In this document: piece by piece, positions 13,489 through 21,945 of the stretch
Numbering within the stretch: the stretch's first letter is position 1
Layout: each line of letters begins with the position of its first letter
Assembly: GCA_016934935.1 (NCBI GenBank)
Contig: JAFGRW010000045.1
Coordinates: forward strand, 1 to 32,671
Direction: 5' to 3'
Source of the DNA: Spirochaetota bacterium
GTDB taxonomy: Bacteria > Spirochaetota > UBA4802 > JAFGJZ01
DNA: 32,671 nt
Translations under genes and position numbers: made by a program
Notes under the pieces: generated by a model
The model's input: only the letters and a program-made list of their open reading frames with translations
Told to the model about the DNA's origin: nothing
The model's database searches: none

Positions 13489-14076
13489 ATGGAAATTAGT
13501 GAATTGGAAAAACAGCAGGAATCATTGGTTCTGCAGATGGGTAAGGTCGGAGACGGAACTGTCAAGACTGATGATGGTGAAGAGGTTTCAGAAGGACAAA
13601 TTGTACAGCTTGTAAGTTTTACACTTGATGATGTTTCTTACGGTGTGGACATACTGTCTGTTCATGAGATACTTCGTATACCGCAAATTACCCGTCTTCC
13701 AAACTGCCCTTTCTTTATAAAGGGAGTGATAAATTTACGTGGAAACGTAATACCTGTTGTTGATGTTAGGGTCAGATTCGGTTTTCAGGCTGCAAAAATG
13801 ACCGAGATGAGCCGTATTATTGTAATTGAGGCAGAAAGCAAACAGATCGGCCTGCTTGTAGACAATGTGTCCTCTGTTATAAGAATCAAGGATTCGAATG
13901 TGGATCCTCCGACTGTGTTTATTGATGGAGTGTCCGAAGAATTTATTGCGGGTGTTGGCCGTTTAAAGGACCGTTTGGTTGTAATACTTAATTTGCAGAA
14001 TGTTCTTTATACGGATCAGGAGATTGAGGACAAGAAAAATCTTCAGTTGCTAACGTCTGATAGAAAAAGAAAATAG
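13489..14076 (+). CDS. cheW: Chemotaxis coupling protein CheW
   Basis: A 195-residue CheW with an extra N-terminal segment of about 38 residues before the domain. Landmarks: LVSFTLDDVSYGVDILSVHE, ITRLPNCPFFIKGVINLRGN, VIPVVDVRVRFG and IGLLVDNVSSVIRI. The protein bridges chemoreceptors and CheA. The start follows an ACAGGGAAA-like ribosome site. The gene is followed by 128 bases without a gene and then cheA. Confidence 0.95.
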   Translation: MEISELEKQQESLVLQMGKVGDGTVKTDDGEEVSEGQIVQLVSFTLDDVSYGVDILSVHEILRIPQITRLPNCPFFIKGVINLRGNVIPVVDVRVRFGFQAAKMTEMSRIIVIEAESKQIGLLVDNVSSVIRIKDSNVDPPTVFIDGVSEEFIAGVGRLKDRLVVILNLQNVLYTDQEIEDKKNLQLLTSDRKRK

Positions 14077-14204
14077 GTTATTAAAAAACGTACGGGTATT
14101 AAAGATAGGCGTAAGCATCTGTTTTCTTCTTTAGCATTTATTAATGTTTTTATTGAAGTTTTAAGTTTTCTTATTTATTCAGATTTCCATAATGGAGTGA
14201 GATC

Positions 14205-17200
14205 ATGGCATATTCTTTGGGAGAGTATCAGGATATATTTTTGGAAGAAGCGGATGATCAGCTTCAGGAGTTAAACAGTAATCTTCTGGAGCTTGAGCAG
14301 AATCCTGATGATGAAGATACAATAAATAATATTTTCCGGGCAGCGCACTCTCTGAAAAGTTCAGCCGGTTTTGTTGGTCTTATGGATCTAAGTGAGCTTG
14401 CTCACAAGATGGAAAATCTTCTTCAGGGTGTTCGTGATAAGACCATGAAGATCACTCCGGAAATGGTTGATCTTTTGTTCAAATGTTTTGACCATATTAA
14501 TCTTGTTATAGGCAAGGTTTCTCAGGGTGAAGAACCGATAGTGGATCTCTCGGGCATTATCGAAGAAATTGGACAGATGCAGGGCAGGAGTTCTCTTGCT
14601 GCTGAAGAAAAAAAAGAGGAAGCCGCAACGGATACTGGAAGCTCCATGTCTGAAAACATTCCGAAGACAACTTTTTCCGGACAGGAGAAGCGGCATCTAA
14701 AGCGTGGTGTAGATGAAGGGCTTAGTTGCTACGAGTTGACAATTTTTATTGAACCTGATGCCCCTATGAAATGGGTCAAGGCACAGCTGATTTTAAATAA
14801 TATAAAAAATATTGCCCAGGTTGTTAAGACCATACCAGATGAAGAAAACCTTACTGATGAGGCGATTCGCGATGTTCTAAAGCTTATTATTTTGACCGAT
14901 GAAGATTTGCGGGAGATAAGAAGTGCCTGCGATGTGGACCTGGTTAACCGAATAGATATTCTTAAGATAAGCATGGAGAAAAAAGACAACAAGTTCTTTA
15001 TACGGTTTGGTGATAAACAGATTTTATCAGTGACACAGGATGAAGTTGTATCTGCCGGGAATGACGAGAAGGAATCTGTCAATTCTGAATCGGCTGTTGT
15101 GTCATACGCAGATGAAGAAGATGACGCAGACATTTCTGAATCTGAAACCATGTCCGTTGATTTCTCCGGGTATAACGATAGAAGAGAGTCCGGTGGTATA
15201 AGTCGAAATGCACCTGTTTTGAGAACCGTCAAGGTCTCTGTTGACAAACTTGATGATTTGTTAAACAATGTAGGTGAACTTGTAATTGCGAATTCAGGTT
15301 TTTTCAGATTATACGAGGATCTGAAAAAGATTCAGCTTGGCAAAAACGTTACTAACGAGTTCAAAAACCGCATTGAACAGATGGCTCGAATTGCTAAAGA
15401 TCTTCAAAGCGGTATTATGAAAACCCGAATGGTTCCTATAGGTCAGGTTTTTTCTCGATTTCATCGTCTTATCCGTGATGTCTCCAAAGAGTGTGGAAAA
15501 AATGTACAGCTAGTTACTCGTGGTGAGGATACAGAGCTAGATAAAAAAGTTATAGATGTAATTGGCGAGCCACTGATGCATATGATACGCAATAGTATTG
15601 ATCATGGTATCGAAACTCCTGATGAACGCAAATCTCTTAAAAAATCCGAAGTTGCTACAGTAACCCTGAGTGCTCATCAAGGTGGTAATCAGATATTTGT
15701 TGAAGTTATCGATGATGGTCGCGGTTTGGACACCGAGGTAATCAGAGCCAAAGCGGTGGAAAAAGGTCTGGTAACTGCTGATCAGGCCGGAAATCTTGAT
15801 AACAATGAGATATATAATTTCATCTTTCATCCGGGTTTTTCGACAGCCAAGAAAGTTACTGATGTCTCTGGACGCGGTGTGGGAATGAATGTTGTACGCG
15901 AAGTTGTTCAGGAGATGGGTGGCAATATTACCATCGAGAGTGAACAGGGTATGGGAACCCGTTTTATCATGGCATTTCCGCTTACTCTGGCAATTATTCC
16001 GGCAATTATGGTTTCTGTAAAGGATGAGACTTACGCCATACCTTTAACCGATGTAATTGAAACAATAAATATTAGCCATAAGGATATAACAACGATCGAG
16101 GGACATGAAGTCATAAATTTACGTGGAGAAATACTCTCTCTTGTTCGTCTTAGCCAGTTTGTGGGTGTTCCTCTTGCGTTTGAAAATGAAGAAGATATAC
16201 CGGTAATTGTAGTTGGATACAGTAGCCGCAAGATCGGTCTGATAGTTGATGCTCTTGAGGGTAAACTTGAAATTGTAATCAAATCTCTTGAAACAAATTT
16301 TAGAACTGTTGAAGGGCTTGCCGGCGCGTCCATTCTAGGGGATGGAAGTATCGCTTTGATTCTTGATGTGTCGTCAATGATAAACAAGGTGATAAATGAG
16401 CAGGAGAGGATGTCTCCTGAAGAGAAGATGGAGTTGATAAAGAAACAGGAAGAGCATTATCATGCGATGAAGGCTCTTGAGCTGGATGCTGAGTCTGATG
16501 TTGTTGCCGAAAAAAGCGAGTTTTCTCTCCCTGTGCAGGATGAGGATGGAGAAACTGTCGATCATATGCAAAAAGATTATCGTACATCGGGTGAAGAGGC
16601 TTACCAGTCAGATATTGGCAGTTTGACATTAAACAAAAAAGATCCGGTTGATGATATTTCAGATTATAATTATGTTAAAGATGAAGCTTCGAATAAGCAG
16701 TCTGCTGATTCAGGCATTTCGAATATGGACGACTACAGTCTGTTAAAAGAGAACTCTGATAAAGGTCGTGAAAATTCTGATTTTAATGATCTGCAATCTG
16801 ATATTGCATCTGATATCGAAGATTATGAAGAAGAAATAGATAAAGAGAAAGAAGATAAAGAGGCTGTTGACGGCGATACCGATGAAGAAAAAACTGTAAT
16901 TGACGATGAGACCGGGCGGATACAGAAATCTGTTTCCTCTGTTACAGATTCAGATTCGCTGAATGAAGCAGTAAAGGCTGAAGACATAACTTCATCTCTT
17001 GAAGCTGTTGATGTGTTTAAAAATGAGACATTGCCTGTTACGGGCCACCCTTTGGGAGAGGCCGATGAAAAGGTCAAGGAAGCTCTGAAAAACTTTAAAC
17101 ATGAACTTAATTCAAATATGAGATCAGCTCTTTCAAGCGGAGATCCTGACGAACACATAAAGAAAAAACTTTCCTTGAATGAAGATGATCTGGCTAAGAT

Positions 17201-17777
17201 TAAACTTTTGGCAAACGTTGGTATTACACAGGCCGCGGACTCTTTGTCAAAAATTATTGATAAACGAGTGGATATGGCTATACCTGATGTGCGTCTGGTG
17301 CCCGCATCAAAAATTCTGGATATCGAAAAACATGATGTTCAGAAATATGTTTCTGTTTATATGCCTTTAATTGGAGATATAAATGGAACAGTTATATTTA
17401 ATCTTCCTGAAAATTCGGCATATTCTCTGGTTGATGATCTCTATTCATTAAAGACCGGTAAGACGAGTGCGCTTGATGAAGATGGAATATCGGCTTTAAA
17501 AGAGATAACCAATATTACAGGTTCTTCCGTAATTAATGCCTTTTCGGAAAGAACAGGGTTATCTATCTTGTCGCAGGTGCCAAATTTATTACATGATTCG
17601 CTTGAGGCGGCAATAAGTAAAATCGCTGATGAACAGTATAATGTTTCAAACGACTATGCTCTTACTATGGATACCGAATTCTATTATGAGGATGACCGCA
17701 TTGTGGGGCATCTGCTGATTCTTCCTGATGTCAAGTCGTTAAGAGTTCTTGTAGATAACCTGAGGGATAATGGATAA
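14205..17777 (+). CDS. cheA: CheA histidine kinase fused to a CheC/CheX-family phosphatase domain
   Basis: A 1190-residue protein, far longer than the usual 650-700. Order: Hpt with phospho-accepting His48 (FRAAHSLKSSAG); a P2-like response-regulator-docking domain (about 168-258); dimerization helices from 339; ATPase with N-box HMIRNSIDHGIE (459-470), VIDDGRGLD and GRGVGMN; CheW-like P5 (about 592-735). Then comes an acidic, Ser-rich linker (736-985) and a CheC/CheX/FliY-type domain (986-1190). The linker and extra domain are in one uninterrupted frame. The phosphatase motif S-x3-E-x2-N-x22-P is perfect in the second helix (Ser1096, Glu1100, Asn1103, Pro1126). In the first helix Asn1004 and Pro1027 remain, but Leu1001 replaces Glu. 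The gene overlaps cheB by 8 bases. Confidence 0.93.
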   Translation: MAYSLGEYQDIFLEEADDQLQELNSNLLELEQNPDDEDTINNIFRAAHSLKSSAGFVGLMDLSELAHKMENLLQGVRDKTMKITPEMVDLLFKCFDHINLVIGKVSQGEEPIVDLSGIIEEIGQMQGRSSLAAEEKKEEAATDTGSSMSENIPKTTFSGQEKRHLKRGVDEGLSCYELTIFIEPDAPMKWVKAQLILNNIKNIAQVVKTIPDEENLTDEAIRDVLKLIILTDEDLREIRSACDVDLVNRIDILKISMEKKDNKFFIRFGDKQILSVTQDEVVSAGNDEKESVNSESAVVSYADEEDDADISESETMSVDFSGYNDRRESGGISRNAPVLRTVKVSVDKLDDLLNNVGELVIANSGFFRLYEDLKKIQLGKNVTNEFKNRIEQMARIAKDLQSGIMKTRMVPIGQVFSRFHRLIRDVSKECGKNVQLVTRGEDTELDKKVIDVIGEPLMHMIRNSIDHGIETPDERKSLKKSEVATVTLSAHQGGNQIFVEVIDDGRGLDTEVIRAKAVEKGLVTADQAGNLDNNEIYNFIFHPGFSTAKKVTDVSGRGVGMNVVREVVQEMGGNITIESEQGMGTRFIMAFPLTLAIIPAIMVSVKDETYAIPLTDVIETINISHKDITTIEGHEVINLRGEILSLVRLSQFVGVPLAFENEEDIPVIVVGYSSRKIGLIVDALEGKLEIVIKSLETNFRTVEGLAGASILGDGSIALILDVSSMINKVINEQERMSPEEKMELIKKQEEHYHAMKALELDAESDVVAEKSEFSLPVQDEDGETVDHMQKDYRTSGEEAYQSDIGSLTLNKKDPVDDISDYNYVKDEASNKQSADSGISNMDDYSLLKENSDKGRENSDFNDLQSDIASDIEDYEEEIDKEKEDKEAVDGDTDEEKTVIDDETGRIQKSVSSVTDSDSLNEAVKAEDITSSLEAVDVFKNETLPVTGHPLGEADEKVKEALKNFKHELNSNMRSALSSGDPDEHIKKKLSLNEDDLAKIKLLANVGITQAADSLSKIIDKRVDMAIPDVRLVPASKILDIEKHDVQKYVSVYMPLIGDINGTVIFNLPENSAYSLVDDLYSLKTGKTSALDEDGISALKEITNITGSSVINAFSERTGLSILSQVPNLLHDSLEAAISKIADEQYNVSNDYALTMDTEFYYEDDRIVGHLLILPDVKSLRVLVDNLRDNG

Positions 17778-18840
17778 AATTCGTGTACTGGTGGTTGATG
17801 ATTCCGCTCTGGTACGTAGAATAATCTCTGATGCACTCGAAAAGGATCCGGAGATTGAAGTAGTAGGTACCGCAAACAACGGTAAAAATGCGATCTTTAA
17901 AAGTTTTGTTCTTTATCCTGATGTTATTACCATGGATATAGAGATGCCCGTTATGGATGGCCTTGAGGCTCTTCGCGAGATAATGGACAAGAATGCAAAA
18001 CCGGTTATCATGCTCAGCTCTTTGACTCAGTATGGGGCCGAGGCAACGTTCAAAGCTCTTGAATATGGTGCAGCTGATTTTGTACCCAAGCCACAGGCTA
18101 TGGTGCAGATGAGCTTTGATGAAATATCCGAACAGCTTGTTCAAAAGGTCAAGGCATACGCGAAGGCAGAAATAAATTATTCCGCTGTTTCGCTCAAAGA
18201 TAAGGTCGTAGTACCTAAAGCCGAAGAAAAAATCTTTGACGATATTGCTCTTGATAAACATTATGAACATTCAAAAAAACGTATTGTAGCAATAGGAACT
18301 TCCACGGGAGGGCCGTCAGCATTAATAAAAATATTTGAGCGTCTGCCGGCAAATTTGAGCTGTCCTGTAATGGTTGTTCAACATATGCCGCCCGGGTTTA
18401 CCAAGGCTTTTGCGGAACGACTTAACGCCCTTTCTCCTCTATCGGTTAAAGAAGCTGAAGATGGAGACATACTGCGTAGTGGATGGGCATATGTGGCTCC
18501 CGGTCATTCACACATGGAACTTGTTCAAAGAAACGGAGTTGACACAATTTCTCTTAATCAGAATGATAAGGTTTCCGGCCACCGTCCTTCAATTGATGTT
18601 ATGTTCAGATCAATTGCCAGAGTTTACTCTTCCGATGTTACGGCTGTCATAATGACTGGTATGGGCAGAGATGGTGCTTCGGGACTTTTGGAACTGTCAC
18701 AAAAGGGAAGCTATACGATTGCGCAGGACAGAGCGACCTCTGTTGTTTTCGGCATGAATCGTGCCGCGATCGAGATGGGGGCTGTGAAAAATATTGTACC
18801 CTTGGACGAAATATCTAAAAAAATTGTTGAACATTTGTAA
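17770..18840 (+). CDS. cheB: Chemotaxis response regulator and protein-glutamate methylesterase CheB
   Basis: A 356-residue two-domain protein. The receiver domain has Asp10/Asp11, phospho-acceptor Asp56 (ITMDIEMP) and Lys107. The methylesterase domain has the triad Ser178 (GTSTGGP), His205 (VVQHMPPGF) and Asp301 (TGMGRDGA). It demethylates chemoreceptors when phosphorylated by CheA. The ATG lies inside the end of cheA (8-base overlap), so it is translationally coupled. No CheR is in the window; the methyltransferase must be encoded elsewhere. Confidence 0.96.
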   Translation: MDKIRVLVVDDSALVRRIISDALEKDPEIEVVGTANNGKNAIFKSFVLYPDVITMDIEMPVMDGLEALREIMDKNAKPVIMLSSLTQYGAEATFKALEYGAADFVPKPQAMVQMSFDEISEQLVQKVKAYAKAEINYSAVSLKDKVVVPKAEEKIFDDIALDKHYEHSKKRIVAIGTSTGGPSALIKIFERLPANLSCPVMVVQHMPPGFTKAFAERLNALSPLSVKEAEDGDILRSGWAYVAPGHSHMELVQRNGVDTISLNQNDKVSGHRPSIDVMFRSIARVYSSDVTAVIMTGMGRDGASGLLELSQKGSYTIAQDRATSVVFGMNRAAIEMGAVKNIVPLDEISKKIVEHL

Positions 18841-18917
18841 TAGTTATTATAAAGTAGTAGTACTATCATTAGTATTTGAGTATTAGTTTTATTTACAATT
18901 TGAACGTGGAGAAAGTA

Positions 18918-19280
18918 ATGGCTAGGATCCTAGTAGTAGATGATGCGAAATTCATGCGAACTCTCGTAAAAGATGCTTTAACTCCGAAAGGTCACGAGAT
19001 TATTGGTGAAGCCGAGAATGGTAATGTTGCGATAGATATGTATAAAAAGTTTAAGCCTGAGCTTGTAACAATGGATATTACCATGCGTGAAAAAGACGGT
19101 ATAGAGGCTGCTGAGGAGATTCTTAAACTTGATCCTAATGCCAAGATTATCATGGTTACGGCTCTCGGGCAGGAAAATCTGTTAACAAAGGCAATTAAAC
19201 TTGGAGTAAAAGATTTTGTTGTTAAACCCTTTCCTCCCGAACGACTTCAGAAAGCCGCGGAAAAAGCCCTTAATAGCTGA
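18918..19280 (+). CDS. cheY: Chemotaxis response regulator CheY
   Basis: A 120-residue single receiver domain: Asp8/Asp9 (VVDDAKFMRT), phospho-acceptor Asp53, Thr81 and Lys103 (VVKPF). After Asp53 the text is ITMREKDG, lacking the common Pro of DxxMPxMDG. ATG 18918 follows GGAGAAAG and begins at MARILVVDD; an upstream in-frame start would add 14 residues unlike CheY. Phospho-CheY switches the flagellar motor. Its dephosphorylation is probably done by the phosphatase domain fused to CheA, as no free CheX, CheC or CheZ is nearby. A strong terminator follows. Confidence 0.95.
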   Translation: MARILVVDDAKFMRTLVKDALTPKGHEIIGEAENGNVAIDMYKKFKPELVTMDITMREKDGIEAAEEILKLDPNAKIIMVTALGQENLLTKAIKLGVKDFVVKPFPPERLQKAAEKALNS

Positions 19281-19326
19281 TTTGTATAATGTTGCTCTCA
19301 TACTTTCTATTATTCTGAAAAATACT

Positions 19327-19356
19327 TTTAACCGGTTTAACCGGTTAAATTTTTTT
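19327..19356 (+). terminator. Intrinsic terminator after cheY
   Basis: TTTAACCGG (19327-19335) pairs perfectly with CCGGTTAAA (19341-19349) around TTTAA and is followed by seven Ts (19350-19356). It stands 46 bases after the cheY stop and 17 bases before the scpA start, so it should close the zapB-like to cheY unit and allow only partial read-through into scpA. Confidence 0.9.
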
Positions 19357-19373
19357 GACCTGCCGGGAGTTCT

Positions 19374-20204
19374 ATGAATAACGAAAAAGATAATGGAGAT
19401 ATCCATCAGTCTGCACAAGTAACGTCGGACGAATCCGAAAATACGCAGGAAAAATATGTCATTCATATAGATAATTTTGAAGGGCCGCTTGATTTGTTGT
19501 GGAATCTTATCAAACGGTCTAAAATTGACATTATTGATGTTTCTATTTCTAAAATTACTGAACAGTATATCTCTTATCTGAAGCAGATGGAAGAGCAAAA
19601 TGTTGCCGTTGCCTCTGAGTTTATAGCTATGGCTTCGGAACTTTTGTATTACAAGTCTAAGATCCTGTTACCAACAGGTGAGATAGAAGACGAATTTTTT
19701 ATTCCGCCGCTTCCGCGCGAACTTGTAGCTAAATTGCTTGAATATAAACGTCATCAGAAAAGCGCTCTCGAAATAAAGAAATTATATGATAAGCAGTCCG
19801 AGAGCTTTACGAGGGAGAATGATTTCTCGAAAGTAAAGGATGATGATGAATATACTACAATGTCTCTTTTTGATCTGCTTAATGCATTTGTAGATGTGAT
19901 GAGCGTATCTGCGCCTGTTGAAGAACGTGAAATAGTTTTCGATGAAATTCTTGTCAGTGACAGAATTGATTTTATTGTGAACCTTCTGCGTTCAAAAGAG
20001 CAGATAACATTTAAACAGCTTTTCCATTCCATACCTTCCGTACCGGAGATTGTTTCTACTTTTTTAGCCTGTCTTGAGCTTGCCAAGATGCATAGTATTA
20101 AAGTTATGCAGCATAAACAATATGGAACAATTCATCTGTTTAGAAACTTTGATCCCGATACCTATCGTATAAACAATGACACAATGGAGCTTACACACGA
20201 TTAA
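19374..20204 (+). CDS. scpA: Segregation and condensation protein A
   Basis: A 276-residue kleisin. After an acidic N-terminal extension of about 30 residues comes the signature IDNFEGPLDLLWNLIKRSKI, then ASEFIAMASELLYYKSKILLP. The C-terminal winged-helix region contains TFKQLFHSIPSVPEIVSTFLA. ScpA bridges the SMC heads together with ScpB. GGGAG lies just before the ATG. No clear promoter is present between the cheY terminator and this start. Confidence 0.93.
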   Translation: MNNEKDNGDIHQSAQVTSDESENTQEKYVIHIDNFEGPLDLLWNLIKRSKIDIIDVSISKITEQYISYLKQMEEQNVAVASEFIAMASELLYYKSKILLPTGEIEDEFFIPPLPRELVAKLLEYKRHQKSALEIKKLYDKQSESFTRENDFSKVKDDDEYTTMSLFDLLNAFVDVMSVSAPVEEREIVFDEILVSDRIDFIVNLLRSKEQITFKQLFHSIPSVPEIVSTFLACLELAKMHSIKVMQHKQYGTIHLFRNFDPDTYRINNDTMELTHD

Positions 20205-20409
20205 AGCCGATATAGAGACCGGATTACAATATTTTAATATCCGCAAAAAAATTAATTTGTAATTAATATCAAATATAGTGGCATGGTTTAAGGATACGGG
20301 AGTCGCAGTCCGATAGATCTATAATGTGGTCAGTGATTTTTATGTTGTTTTTTGACTTCGACTTAAAACGGTAATTATTCCGAAACTCCCTTGCAATTAA
20401 GTGAATACT
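20205..20409. other. Intergenic region between scpA and scpB
   Basis: About 200 bases, unusually long for this normally tight gene pair. An imperfect hairpin CGGAT / ATCCG with an inner AATATT pairing is at 20220-20243, and ATTAAT repeats follow. A TATAAT at 20320-20325 may be the -10 of a separate scpB promoter, but no matching -35 was found. No gene is seen. Confidence 0.4.
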
Positions 20410-21129
20410 ATGGATGAAAACAAGAAAAGTGTTGTTAACAATGAAGAGACTGATGTAAATAGTGCCGAATCTGCTGTGGATCAGTCTGCAACAGAACATA
20501 ATGGCGATGGTGTAGAAGAGACCGGTATCGATACATCTGCCGATACATCTGCCGATACATCTTCAGATATATCTGAAGATACAACTGAAGATAATTATCA
20601 TGCAGTATTTGAGGCGCTTCTATTTCTATCTAATGAGCCTCTATCTCTGAATTTTTTTACCAAAAATTTCAAAATCGATAAAACTGATGTAAAAATTGTT
20701 CTCGATTCGCTGATCGATGAGTATGAAGAACGGGATGGTGGTATAAAACTTGTAGAGATATCAAATGGTTATCAGTTTGTTACGAACCCTAATTATGCCC
20801 GTCAGATACGTCGAATCCTTGGTTTTAAGCGAAAAGAACCGTTAACACGCGGTATGCTTGAAACTCTCTCAATAATTGCATATAAACAGCCTGTTATTCT
20901 TGCTGAGGTTGAAGAACTTAGAGGTGTATCTTCACGAATGATGGTGGCAAACCTCATGAAACGAAACTTGATCAAGCCTGTTGGCAGAAAAGAGGTTCCC
21001 GGTAGGCCATTAGCTTATGGGACGACTGATGAGTTTTTACGGGTTTTTGGCTTGAACAAATTGTCGGACCTTCCAAAATTGTCAGAAATTAAGGAATTTT
21101 CTTACGAAACTGACTTTTCCGGAGAATAG
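20410..21129 (+). CDS. scpB: Segregation and condensation protein B
   Basis: A 239-residue protein with an acidic, disordered N-terminus of about 60 residues followed by the ScpB domain (AVFEALLFLSNEPLS, YQFVTNPNYARQIRRIL, LSIIAYKQPVILAEVEELRG, GRKEVPGRPLAYGTTDEFL). It works with ScpA and SMC in chromosome condensation. The N-terminus contains a 12-base tandem repeat. ATG 20410 is chosen; GTG 20401, three codons earlier, is equally possible, since neither has a clear ribosome site. It is followed by cmk after one base. Confidence 0.92.
   Translation: MDENKKSVVNNEETDVNSAESAVDQSATEHNGDGVEETGIDTSADTSADTSSDISEDTTEDNYHAVFEALLFLSNEPLSLNFFTKNFKIDKTDVKIVLDSLIDEYEERDGGIKLVEISNGYQFVTNPNYARQIRRILGFKRKEPLTRGMLETLSIIAYKQPVILAEVEELRGVSSRMMVANLMKRNLIKPVGRKEVPGRPLAYGTTDEFLRVFGLNKLSDLPKLSEIKEFSYETDFSGE
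20530..20589 (+). repeat. 12-base tandem repeat within scpB
   Basis: Five successive units read GATACATCTGCC (twice), GATACATCTTCA, GATATATCTGAA and GATACAACTGAA, encoding DTSA, DTSA, DTSS, DISE and DTTE. The period is a multiple of three, so changes in copy number would keep the frame. It lies in the disordered N-terminal part of ScpB. Confidence 0.85.
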
Positions 21130-21130
21130 A

Positions 21131-21808
21131 GTGAAAAAAATTACAGTTGCAGTTGATGGCCCAGCTGGATCGGGAAAAAGTAGTGTTTCTCGCCAGGTAG
21201 CGGCAAGGCTTGGTATTACCTATATTGATTCCGGTGCAATTTACCGCGCCATAACATGGTTTTTTCTGGAGAAATACGGAGATATCGATTCTGAGACTCC
21301 TTTTGACAAGGGTATAAAAGGATTGGATATTCGACAGGAATATTATTCGGATCGAACTACCAAAACATTTGTTAATGGGCTTGATGTATCAAAATTGATC
21401 CGTTCGGAAGAAGTCGTTAAAAGTATTCAGTGGGTATCGTCAGACAAAGCTGTCAGGGATTTTGTTACCACTCTTTTGCGTGAGTGGGCGGGGGAAAAGT
21501 CGATCATTATGGATGGACGGGATATCGGTTCGGTTGTTTTCCCAAATGCTGATTTAAAAATATATCTTGATGCCTCTGTCGAAACTCGAGCCAAAAGGCG
21601 TTATGATGAATATGTTGGCACAGGAAAAAATGTTGACTTAAAAGCCATAAAAAAACAGATTATACAGCGTGATTCTCAGGATACCGCCCGTGAATTTGGA
21701 GCTCTTAAAAGATGCGAAGATGCGGTGTTTGTTGATACTTCCGATATGACACAGGATCAGGTTGTAAATAAGCTGACTGAACTGATTGAAAATCAGGATA
21801 GTGCCTGA
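21131..21808 (+). CDS. cmk: Cytidylate kinase
   Basis: A 225-residue CMP kinase. The P-loop is VDGPAGSGKSS, followed by YIDSGAIYRAITW; the CMP-binding region has MDGRDIGSVVFPNADLKIYL and ASVETRAKRRYDE; the C-terminal portion has RDSQDTAREFGALKRCEDAV. It phosphorylates CMP and dCMP in pyrimidine nucleotide recycling. GTG start with GGAG 6 bases upstream. It lies one base after scpB and upstream of rpsA, a widespread gene order. Confidence 0.96.
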   Translation: MKKITVAVDGPAGSGKSSVSRQVAARLGITYIDSGAIYRAITWFFLEKYGDIDSETPFDKGIKGLDIRQEYYSDRTTKTFVNGLDVSKLIRSEEVVKSIQWVSSDKAVRDFVTTLLREWAGEKSIIMDGRDIGSVVFPNADLKIYLDASVETRAKRRYDEYVGTGKNVDLKAIKKQIIQRDSQDTAREFGALKRCEDAVFVDTSDMTQDQVVNKLTELIENQDSA

Positions 21809-21945
21809 AATAATAAAATTTATAATAACGGGTGCTTTTAAATTAATATCGATTGTGACGTTTAAAAAGCGGTTTATCAGTTAAAATTGCCGGCGTCCGG
21901 TTAGAGTATGTTTTAAAAGTATTCGAATGTGGGAAAGTAGAGCAT

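Noticed and set aside
18876-18917. Longer cheY start at 18876
   Set aside because: The extra 14 residues are unlike CheY, and the ATG at 18918 has its own GGAGAAAG site.
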